Of a DNA stretch of 64,000 nt, positions 1 to 6,541 are shown one piece after another. The first letter of the stretch is position 1. Each line of letters opens with the position of its first letter. The notes beneath the pieces are model-generated. The model made no database searches. It saw only the letters and a program-made list of their open reading frames with translations, and was not told where the DNA came from. The stretch comes from Marinicauda salina. GTDB taxonomy: Bacteria; Pseudomonadota; Alphaproteobacteria; Caulobacterales; Maricaulaceae. The DNA lies in the NCBI RefSeq assembly GCF_003122085.1, contig NZ_QEXV01000007.1, forward strand, positions 62,001 to 126,000, given 5' to 3'. The position numbers and the translations under genes were made by a program.

Positions 1-289
1 GGCCCTGAACGTAGCGCCGGGCCATGTCCATCTGGAAATAGCGTTCCGCGGCGTGGGCGTAGCCGACCGCGAAATAGACGTCCGCGTCGGTCTCGCCGAA
101 GATGTGCGCGACGCCATGCTCGTCCCGGACGATTTGCGCGCTCGCGGGCAGGCCGACGGCCTCGGCCTCGCCCGAAACCTGCGGCTTCGTGGCGATGAAG
201 CGCTCGGTCAGCCAGCCCGCCGCGCCCAGCGCCAGCACCAGCGCCAACGCCGCGGCGGCCAGCCCGCCGCGCAGAATCCACTTGGTCAT
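1..289 (-). CDS. Penicillin acylase family protein, N-terminal part
   Basis: Runs off the left edge; only the first 96 residues are visible. After a hydrophobic N-terminal anchor/signal (about residues 5-27) comes the alpha-subunit start typical of penicillin/acyl-homoserine-lactone acylases: IVRDEHGVAHIFGETDADVYFAVGYAHAAERYFQ-like pattern, with the conserved RDxxGVxHI and GYxHAxxRxFQMD blocks. Family members are periplasmic Ntn-hydrolases that cleave amide bonds of penicillins, acyl-homoserine lactones or cyclic lipopeptides. The nucleophile Ser lies outside the window, so activity cannot be judged. It is 48 bp downstream of the aldehyde dehydrogenase on the same strand and is probably the last visible gene of that operon. 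Confidence 0.82.
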   Translation of the reverse strand, partial: MTKWILRGGLAAAALALVLALGAAGWLTERFIATKPQVSGEAEAVGLPASAQIVRDEHGVAHIFGETDADVYFAVGYAHAAERYFQMDMARRYVQG

Positions 290-337
290 CTCAGCCCCCT
301 CGGCGATCCGCGCCCGTTTCCGCCCGGCGCGCTCCCC

Positions 338-1759
338 TCAGCCCGCCTGCAGTTTCTTGAAGAAGTCGAACATCTTCCCATACGGCGGCGCGATCAACCG
401 GCTCGGGTGCCAGACCGGCGCCTCGAACACGGCGCGCTCGTGGGTGAAGGTCAGAAAGCCCGCCTCGCCGTGATAGGCGCCGTAGCCCGACGCCCCGACC
501 CCGCCGAAGGGCAGGTCCTCGACCGAGAGATGGAGCATCGGCACGTTGACCGCCGCCCCGCCCGAGATCGTCCGGTCGAGGAAGTCGCGCGCGGTGCGCT
601 TCGACTTCGCATAGACGTAGAGCGCCAGCGGCCGGTCGCGCCGGTTCACGAACTCGGCCGCGTCGACCATGCCGTCATGGCCGAGCACCGGCAGGACCGG
701 GCCGAAGATCTCCTCCTGCATCAGCCGGATGTCCTCGGGAGGATTGATCACCACCGTCGGCGGGAAGGCGCGGATCCCCTGCTCGGGCGCCTCATCGAAC
801 TCGGCCTGGATCACCTGCGCGCCGGCCGAGCGCGCCTCCTCGACGAGTTCGCCGATGCGGTCGTGATGGCGCTCGGAGACCAGCGCGGTGTAGTCGGCAT
901 TGCTCTCGCCGTGCGGCCAGTAGCGCTGCGCGCTGGCGATCACGGCTTCGGCGAACTGCGTCTCCGTGCCTTTCGGCGTGAGCACGTAGTCGGGCGCGAC
1001 GCAGGTCTGGCCGGCATTGAAATACTTGCCCCAGGCGATCGTCTTGGCGGCTTCGGCGACGTCGAAGTCCGACGCGATCACGGTGGGCGACTTGCCGCCC
1101 AGCTCCAGCGTGACGGGGGTGAGGTTCTTCGCCGCCGCCTCGGCGACCATGCGTCCGACATGCGTCGAGCCGGTGTAGAAGAGATGGTCGAAGGGCAGAT
1201 CGCAGAACGCCTTCGCCACCTCCGGCCCGCCGGTGATCACCGCGACATGGTCCTCGTCGAACAGCTCGGAGAGCGTCTCCTTGAGCAGCTCGGCGGTGCG
1301 GGGGGTGAACTCGGAGGGCTTGATCATCGCCCGGCAGCCCGCCGCCAGCGCGGCCACCAGCGGGGCGAGCGCCAGCTGCATGGGATAGTTCCACGGCGCG
1401 ACGACGCCCGCGACGCCCTTGGGCTCGCGGCGGACATAGGCCTTGCCCGGCGCCATCGTCATCGGCACCGACTTGCGCTTGATCGCCGCCCATTTCGTCA
1501 GGTTCTGCCGGGCGTGCTTGGCGTCGGCGACCATGAAGCCGATTTCGGCGATCTGGGTCTCGGCGGCCGAGCGGCGGCCGTAATCGGCGTTGATCGCCTC
1601 GGCGAAGTCGGCCGCGCGGGCCTTCACCATCTCCTCGATCTTCTTCAGATCGTGCTTGCGCTCCTCGATGGAGCGCCGCGGCTCGGCGGCGAAGGCGGAT
1701 TTCTGCGCCTCGAGGACCGATTTCATCCGCTCGATCTGGCGGGTTTCGACCTCGCTCAT
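338..1759 (-). CDS. Aldehyde dehydrogenase, coniferyl-aldehyde-dehydrogenase type
   Basis: A 473-residue NAD(P)-dependent aldehyde dehydrogenase, full length for the short ALDH branch that includes coniferyl aldehyde dehydrogenase and fatty aldehyde dehydrogenases with a C-terminal tail. Visible residues are Asn124 in APWNYP, Lys147 in MIKPSE, Glu219 in LELGGKSP and the catalytic Cys253 in NAGQTC. It oxidises an aldehyde to the acid, and the gene lies 11 bp after a GMC alcohol oxidoreductase, so the pair is likely an alcohol-to-aldehyde-to-acid route. The exact substrate (aromatic, long-chain, or ether-derived aldehyde) cannot be read from the sequence. Confidence 0.9.
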   Translation of the reverse strand: MSEVETRQIERMKSVLEAQKSAFAAEPRRSIEERKHDLKKIEEMVKARAADFAEAINADYGRRSAAETQIAEIGFMVADAKHARQNLTKWAAIKRKSVPMTMAPGKAYVRREPKGVAGVVAPWNYPMQLALAPLVAALAAGCRAMIKPSEFTPRTAELLKETLSELFDEDHVAVITGGPEVAKAFCDLPFDHLFYTGSTHVGRMVAEAAAKNLTPVTLELGGKSPTVIASDFDVAEAAKTIAWGKYFNAGQTCVAPDYVLTPKGTETQFAEAVIASAQRYWPHGESNADYTALVSERHHDRIGELVEEARSAGAQVIQAEFDEAPEQGIRAFPPTVVINPPEDIRLMQEEIFGPVLPVLGHDGMVDAAEFVNRRDRPLALYVYAKSKRTARDFLDRTISGGAAVNVPMLHLSVEDLPFGGVGASGYGAYHGEAGFLTFTHERAVFEAPVWHPSRLIAPPYGKMFDFFKKLQAG

Positions 1760-1770
1760 GGCGGTCTCCT

Positions 1771-3378
1771 TCAGAAGGCTCTCGACTGGATCATATCAGC
1801 TGCGCGGGTCGCGATCATGATGGTGGGCGCATTGGTGTTGCCGCCGACGACCTCGGGCATGACGGAGGCGTCGACGACGCGCAGATCGTCGATCCCGCGC
1901 ACGCGGCACTGCTCGTCGACGACGGCCAGCTCGCCCGTCCCCATCGCGCAGGTCGAGGTCGGGTGATAGAGCGTCTCGCCGAGTTCGCGGACCTCCTCGG
2001 CGAGATCCGATCGCGAGCCGTCGAGCGTCTTCGGAAGCTCCATCTCGACGCGTTCGCCGTCGAAGGCGTCGCTCATGAGCAGGTCGCGGGCGATCTCCAG
2101 GCAGTCGATCATCACCTCCATGTCCTCGTCGGCGGAGAGATATTCGGGATCGATGAGGATGTGGGCGGAGGGATCCGCCGAGGCCAGCCGCAGCCGGCCG
2201 CGGCTCTTCGGGTAGAGATTGCAGGCGTGCAGGCTGATGCCGTGGCCGCCCATCGTGCCCTCGCGGCCGTGCGGGCTCGACAGGCCGGGGATGAAGACGA
2301 GCTGGATGTCGGGCAGGTCCTTCGCCAGCCGCGACTTCACGAAGCCCGACCCCTGGACCGGATTGACCGTGAACCGTCCCGTTCCGGTGATCGCCCACTG
2401 GGTGATGTCGAGCGCGTTGCGCGGGAATTTCTTCCAGGAGTAGCCGAGCGACTTCGCCGACTTCGTCCGGGCCCGCGCCATCACGTCGAGATGATCCTGC
2501 AGGTTGGCCCCGACGCCGGGCAGGTCGACCTCGACCCCGACGCCGACCTCGCGCAGATGGTCGGCCGGCCCGATTCCCGAGAGCATCAGAAGCTGCGGCG
2601 AGTTGAGCGCGCCGCCGGCGAGGATCACCTCGCGGTTGGCCGCGATCGTCTTGCGCTCGCCGTCATGGTCGATCTCGACGCCGGCGGCGCGGCCGTTCTC
2701 GATCACCACGCGGCGGGCGAGCACCTGGGTCATCACGGTGAGATTGGGCCGGTCCAGCGCCGGGCGCAGGAAGGCGTCGGCGGCCGAGCAGCGCTTCCCG
2801 TCCTTCTGGGTGACCTGGTAGGTCCCGAAACCTTCCTGGCGTTCGCCGTTATGGTCGGGATTCTCCGGGATCTGCCGGCGGCGGCAGGCCTCGTAATAGA
2901 GCTCGGTCATCGGGTTGACCGGGCTGATCGTCTTGACGTTCAGCGGCCCGCCCTGTCCGTGCCAGGGCTCGCCGTGATCCTCGTTGTTCTCGACGCGCTT
3001 GAACGCCTCGAGCGCGGTCTGGCGGTTCCATCCCGCCGCGCCGTGATCGCGCTCCCAGGAGTCGTAATTCTCCCAGGCGCCGCGCATGTAGTGCATGGCG
3101 TTGATCGAGGACGACCCGCCGAGCGCCTTGCCGCGCGGCCAGTAGAGCTTGCGGTCGTTGAGATGTTTCTGCGGCTCGGTCCAGTAGTCCCAGTTGATGC
3201 TTTCGTCCGTCATCGCGAACTGCAGCAGCATCGGGGTCCTGATGTTGGCCTTGTTATCCTTGCCGCCCGCCTCCAGCACGCACACCGAGACGTCGGGATC
3301 CTCGCTCAGCCGGCCGGCGAGCACCGAACCCGCCGAGCCGCAACCGACGATGACGTAATCATAGGCCTGCTCGGTCAT
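1771..3378 (-). CDS. GMC-family FAD alcohol oxidoreductase (choline-dehydrogenase-like)
   Basis: A 535-residue glucose-methanol-choline oxidoreductase. The ADP-binding loop is GCGSAGSVLAG (residues 12-22). The family motif WPRGKALGGSSSIN is present near residue 85. The C-terminal active-site region shows HPTSTCAMG and GGNTNAPT. The start at 3378 is chosen because it overlaps the upstream hydrolase stop by 4 bp (ATGA) and begins directly at the FAD fold; in-frame sequence further upstream is the hydrolase read in another frame. Relatives oxidise choline, aliphatic alcohols or polyethylene glycol. Coupling to an aldehyde dehydrogenase favours a primary-alcohol substrate. Confidence 0.93.
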   Translation of the reverse strand: MTEQAYDYVIVGCGSAGSVLAGRLSEDPDVSVCVLEAGGKDNKANIRTPMLLQFAMTDESINWDYWTEPQKHLNDRKLYWPRGKALGGSSSINAMHYMRGAWENYDSWERDHGAAGWNRQTALEAFKRVENNEDHGEPWHGQGGPLNVKTISPVNPMTELYYEACRRRQIPENPDHNGERQEGFGTYQVTQKDGKRCSAADAFLRPALDRPNLTVMTQVLARRVVIENGRAAGVEIDHDGERKTIAANREVILAGGALNSPQLLMLSGIGPADHLREVGVGVEVDLPGVGANLQDHLDVMARARTKSAKSLGYSWKKFPRNALDITQWAITGTGRFTVNPVQGSGFVKSRLAKDLPDIQLVFIPGLSSPHGREGTMGGHGISLHACNLYPKSRGRLRLASADPSAHILIDPEYLSADEDMEVMIDCLEIARDLLMSDAFDGERVEMELPKTLDGSRSDLAEEVRELGETLYHPTSTCAMGTGELAVVDEQCRVRGIDDLRVVDASVMPEVVGGNTNAPTIMIATRAADMIQSRAF

Positions 3379-4634
3379 GCGCCGTCCTCCGCGGTTTCGG
3401 TCCCGGCTTCGTCGGGCGACGTCTCCAGCGGGGCGACGCGCTCGGCGATGGCGCGGAAGACATGGAAGGCCTCTTCCTGGCGGGAGAGCCAGTCCGGCGA
3501 CCCGGCGGTCTGGGCGATGACCACGCCGCGGCGCTCGTCGACCCAGACATACTGTCCGTAGACGCCGGCGAGGAAATACTCGTCGGCGTAGTCGGGCGGG
3601 ATCCAGAAATGCAGCCCGTAGCCGCGCGGCGCGTAACGAGCGTCGGGGCCCGGTTCCTGGAACGGCGCGTTGGGCCGCGTGGCCTGCTCGACGAAGCCCT
3701 CGGGCAGCAGGCGCGCGCCGTTCCACACGCCGTCATTGGCGAGGAACCAGCCGAAGCGGGCGAAATCGACGGCGGTCGCCTGCAGGCAGCAATAGCCGAT
3801 GGCGATCCCGTTCTCGCCGGGCTTGTTCTGCAGCCAGTTCGCGTCGTGCTCCATGCCGAGCGGCGTCCAGATCTTCTCCTCGACGATGTCGGCCAGCCGG
3901 TCGCCGTAGGCCCCGCGCACGACGGCCGACAGCACGTGCGTATTGGGGCTCGTGTAATGGAGATCCTCGCCGGGCTCGCGGTCGCGCTCGATCTCGCCGA
4001 TCATCGCGTCGACGTTCCTGCGCATGATGAAGGCGTTGAAGAAGAGCGGACGGATATCGGAGGGCTCTTCGGGCGAGTACTCCTCGTTGAAGTCCATCCC
4101 CGCCGACATCATCAGCAGGTGACGCAGGCTCGTCGCGCCGTAATCGGTTCCCGCGAACTGCGGCGCGTAGCGCTCGGCGGGATCGTCGAGGCTGTCGATC
4201 AGGCCGTCGCGGACGCCCATGGCGATCAGTCCCGCGACGAAGCTCTTGGCCATCGACCAGGAGGTGAAGCGCGTCTCCGGCCCGGCGCCGCGGCGATAGG
4301 TCTCGGCGATCACCTCGCCGTCGCGCAGCACGACGAGCGAGGTCGCGTCAGCTTCGTCGAGATACCGGTCGAGCGACTTCGTCTCGCCGTTCCATTCATA
4401 GTCCAGCGCCAGCGGCTCGACGGCGCGGGGCAGCGGCTGCGGGTCGCCCGCCTCGATCCGGCTCGAGGGCAGGATCTCGTCCATCCGCTGGAAGGTCTCG
4501 GGAAATTGTTCCGGGTCGTCGAGCGCGGTCATGCGCGCGGGCGAATAGGGCGACCAGGGCCGGTAATACCAGAGCGCCAGCCCGACGCCGATCACGAGCA
4601 GAACGGCCAGAAGGCCGGCCACGATGCGCTTCAT
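3375..4634 (-). CDS. Serine hydrolase of the beta-lactamase class C / 6-aminohexanoate-dimer hydrolase type
   Basis: A 419-residue protein with an N-terminal membrane segment (about residues 4-24) and a penicillin-binding-protein-like hydrolase domain. The catalytic tetrad SMAK is at 127-130 (SWSMAKSFVAG), and the second motif is HYTSPNTH, giving Tyr-Thr-Ser. Such proteins hydrolyse esters, amides or short oligomers (NylB is one) more often than beta-lactams. It is the first gene of a leftward operon with the GMC oxidoreductase (4-bp overlap) and the aldehyde dehydrogenase. A GTGAAC-type palindrome lies 57-71 bp upstream of the start and a TTGACT -35-like hexamer lies at 4718-4723 on the minus strand. 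Confidence 0.88.
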   Translation of the reverse strand: MKRIVAGLLAVLLVIGVGLALWYYRPWSPYSPARMTALDDPEQFPETFQRMDEILPSSRIEAGDPQPLPRAVEPLALDYEWNGETKSLDRYLDEADATSLVVLRDGEVIAETYRRGAGPETRFTSWSMAKSFVAGLIAMGVRDGLIDSLDDPAERYAPQFAGTDYGATSLRHLLMMSAGMDFNEEYSPEEPSDIRPLFFNAFIMRRNVDAMIGEIERDREPGEDLHYTSPNTHVLSAVVRGAYGDRLADIVEEKIWTPLGMEHDANWLQNKPGENGIAIGYCCLQATAVDFARFGWFLANDGVWNGARLLPEGFVEQATRPNAPFQEPGPDARYAPRGYGLHFWIPPDYADEYFLAGVYGQYVWVDERRGVVIAQTAGSPDWLSRQEEAFHVFRAIAERVAPLETSPDEAGTETAEDGA

Positions 4635-4690
4635 CCGCGCGCCTCCCCTTGTCTCGGCCCGCTCTTGATTCCGGCGAGCTTTCTTCGCGA

Positions 4691-4705
4691 GTGAACACTT
4701 TTCGC
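4691..4705 (-). promoter_or_regulatory. GTGAAC-N3-GTTCAC-type operator, site 1
   Basis: Plus-strand GTGAACACTTTTCGC matches the palindrome GTGAAC-N3-GTTCAC at 10 of 12 positions. It sits 57 bp upstream of the leftward serine-hydrolase gene, 13 bp downstream of a TTGACT -35-like hexamer (minus strand 4723-4718), where a bound repressor would cover the -10 region. It is flanked by a second inverted repeat, TTCGCGA (4684-4690) and TCGCGAA (4702-4708). The regulator is unknown; the geometry suits a TetR-type dimer. Confidence 0.5.
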
Positions 4706-4738
4706 GAAGTGAAGGCTAGTCAACGATCACGCGGCGGG

Positions 4739-5878
4739 TCACGCGTCGGGGACGATGCGCAGCACGCGGCCGTTCTCGGCGTCGGTGAGCACGTAGAGGG
4801 CGCCGTCGGGACCGACCCGCACGTCGCGGATGCGTTCGCCGAGATCGCCGAGCAGCACCTCCTCGCCGACGGCCGCGCCGTTCTCCATGTCGACGCGGTG
4901 CAGCGCCCGGCCCGCGAGCGCGCCGATGAAGAAATCGCCGCGCCAGTCCGGGAACAGCTCGCCGTCATAGAGCGCCATGCCCGAGGGCGCGATCGAGGGA
5001 ACCCACTCGCGCTCGGGCGCGGCGTAGCCCTGTTCCTCGTGGTCCTCGAAGGGCGAGATCCGCGCGCCCGAATAGTCGACGCCCGCGGTGACCACCGGCC
5101 AGCCGTAGTTGGCGCCGGCCTCGATCAGGTTGAGCTCGTCGCCGCCGCGCGGCCCGTGCTCGTGGGCCCAGACGCGGTCGCTGGCGTCATCGACCACGAG
5201 GCCCTGCACGTTGCGATGCCCCCAGCTCCAGATTTCGGGGAGCGCGTTGGGATCGCCGGTGAAGGGATTGTCGGCGGGGGCCGTCCCGTCCGGATTGAGG
5301 CGGACGATGGTTCCGAGATGGCTGTCGAGGCGCTGGGCCTCCTCGCGGTACTCGAAGCCGTCGCCGAGCGTGAGCAGCAACGTGCCGTCGGCGAGAAAGC
5401 CGATCTTGCCGCCGTAATGGACCGCCGTGTCCTTGGTCGGCTCCGCCGTCCAGACCGTCTCGCCGCCCGACAGCGTCTCGCCGTCGAAGCGCGCGCGATA
5501 GAGCGCGGTGGCGTTGGCGTCCGGTCCGCCCGCGGCGTAGCTCAGATAGACCACGCCGGTATCGGCGTAATCCGGAGCGAGCGCGACCTCCAGCAACCCG
5601 CCCTGGCTTTCGTAAAAGACGTCCGGCGTCCCCGCGATCGGTTCGTCGCGCAGCGCGCCGTCCATGATCAGGCGCAGGCGGCCGGGCTTCTCGGTCACCA
5701 GCATGTCGCCGCCGGGCAGGAAGGCCAGCGACCAAGGATATTCGAGTCCCTCGGCGACCGTCTCCACGCGATAGGCCGCGCTCGCCGGCCCCGTCTCCTC
5801 GGCCGCCTCGTCGGGTGCGCCGCACGCGGCCAGCGCCGCGGCCGCCGAAACGGTGATCGTCCAGGTTCGCATCGTCAT
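4739..5878 (-). CDS. PQQ-dependent sugar dehydrogenase family lipoprotein (Asd/YliI-like)
   Basis: A 379-residue soluble aldose-sugar-dehydrogenase fold. The start is taken at 5878 because a lipoprotein signal with lipobox LAAC follows at once; a second ATG two codons later is equally possible. Typical six-bladed propeller motifs are visible: YPWSLAFLPGGDMLVTEKPGRL, the catalytic-region HYGGKIGF, the WSWGHRNVQG block, HEHGPRGGDELN and the late APSGMALYDG. Relatives bind calcium and PQQ and oxidise aldose sugars in the periplasm. No PQQ biosynthesis genes are in the window, so the cofactor would have to be made elsewhere or scavenged. It has no GTGAAC palindrome, so it is probably separate from the operon to its left. 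Confidence 0.88.
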   Translation of the reverse strand: MTMRTWTITVSAAAALAACGAPDEAAEETGPASAAYRVETVAEGLEYPWSLAFLPGGDMLVTEKPGRLRLIMDGALRDEPIAGTPDVFYESQGGLLEVALAPDYADTGVVYLSYAAGGPDANATALYRARFDGETLSGGETVWTAEPTKDTAVHYGGKIGFLADGTLLLTLGDGFEYREEAQRLDSHLGTIVRLNPDGTAPADNPFTGDPNALPEIWSWGHRNVQGLVVDDASDRVWAHEHGPRGGDELNLIEAGANYGWPVVTAGVDYSGARISPFEDHEEQGYAAPEREWVPSIAPSGMALYDGELFPDWRGDFFIGALAGRALHRVDMENGAAVGEEVLLGDLGERIRDVRVGPDGALYVLTDAENGRVLRIVPDA

Positions 5879-5948
5879 CGCCCGCCCCCGATTTGCCCGG
5901 TCCGTTCTTTGAGGCATGATAGGGTTAAAGCCGACGGGGGGAAACGCC

Positions 5949-6386
5949 ATGGCCTGGCTTCGGATTCCGGCGGGGTATCTCGCGGCGGTGGCCATCATGG
6001 CCGTCGCCGGGGTGCTGGCCCAGACCCAGTTCGTGCTTTCCGACCTGAAAACGATCGGCGCGGACATCGGCTGGGATGACCGGCTCTTCATGACCCGCGC
6101 CGACCTCGTCGGCCTGACGCCGACCTACGCCGTGTTCATCGCCATCGGCTTCGCCATCGCCTTCATCGCCGCCGCGCTCGCGCTCCGGCTGATCCAGGCC
6201 CCGCGGGGCGCGGTCTACGCCGGGGCCGGGGCGGTTTGCATGGCCGTCATGCTCTACCTGATGCGCGAGGTCTTCTTCGGCGCGAGCCCGATCGCCGGGA
6301 CTCGCTCGACCGCGGGCTTCGCCGCACAGCTCGCCCTGGGCGCGGCGGCGGGCTGGCTGTTCGCCGCCCTGACGGCGCGGCGCTGA
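5949..6386 (+). CDS. Small four-helix membrane protein of unknown function
   Basis: A 145-residue protein with about four hydrophobic segments (roughly residues 7-27, 58-80, 86-106, 122-142) and short loops; no catalytic motif was recognised. The start at 5949 follows a G-rich Shine-Dalgarno-like stretch (5935-5942); an earlier in-frame ATG at 5916 lies further from a ribosome site. It is transcribed divergently from the PQQ-type dehydrogenase with 70 bp between starts. It could be a small conserved integral membrane protein, but no family name can be given. Confidence 0.65.
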   Translation: MAWLRIPAGYLAAVAIMAVAGVLAQTQFVLSDLKTIGADIGWDDRLFMTRADLVGLTPTYAVFIAIGFAIAFIAAALALRLIQAPRGAVYAGAGAVCMAVMLYLMREVFFGASPIAGTRSTAGFAAQLALGAAAGWLFAALTARR

Positions 6387-6439
6387 TGCAACGCTGTTAC
6401 AGTCCGGCCGCGTATTAACGCGATGATCACCATGTCTGA

Positions 6440-6469
6440 ATGACAAATGGATTGAACGGCGTTTACAGT
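6440..6469 (+). promoter_or_regulatory. Probable promoter with embedded GTGAAC-type operator, site 2
   Basis: A -35-like ATGACA (6440-6445) and a -10-like TACAGT (6464-6469), 18 bp apart, bracket the palindrome TTGAACGGCGTTTAC (6452-6466), which matches GTGAAC-N3-GTTCAC at 10 of 12 positions. The operator therefore lies in the spacer and on the -10. It drives the TonB receptor starting at 6542. A related but different palindrome, TGCAACGCTGTTACA, lies at 6387-6401. Assignment is from motif reading only. Confidence 0.5.
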
Positions 6470-6541
6470 TTTCGTCCGGAGAAGTGCGGTGGAAGCCGCC
6501 GGCGCAGAACCAGGCGCATCACCAGGGGGAGGAAGCCCGAG

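Noticed and set aside
53-1966. Long plus-strand frame opposite the acylase and aldehyde dehydrogenase genes
   Set aside because: No ribosome site or recognisable motif, and it runs antisense to two well-supported genes.
6387-6401. TGCAACGCTGTTACA as another copy of the GTGAAC operator
   Set aside because: Only the inner AAC-N3-GTT matches; outer bases fit a different palindrome (TGTAAC-type), so it was not counted.
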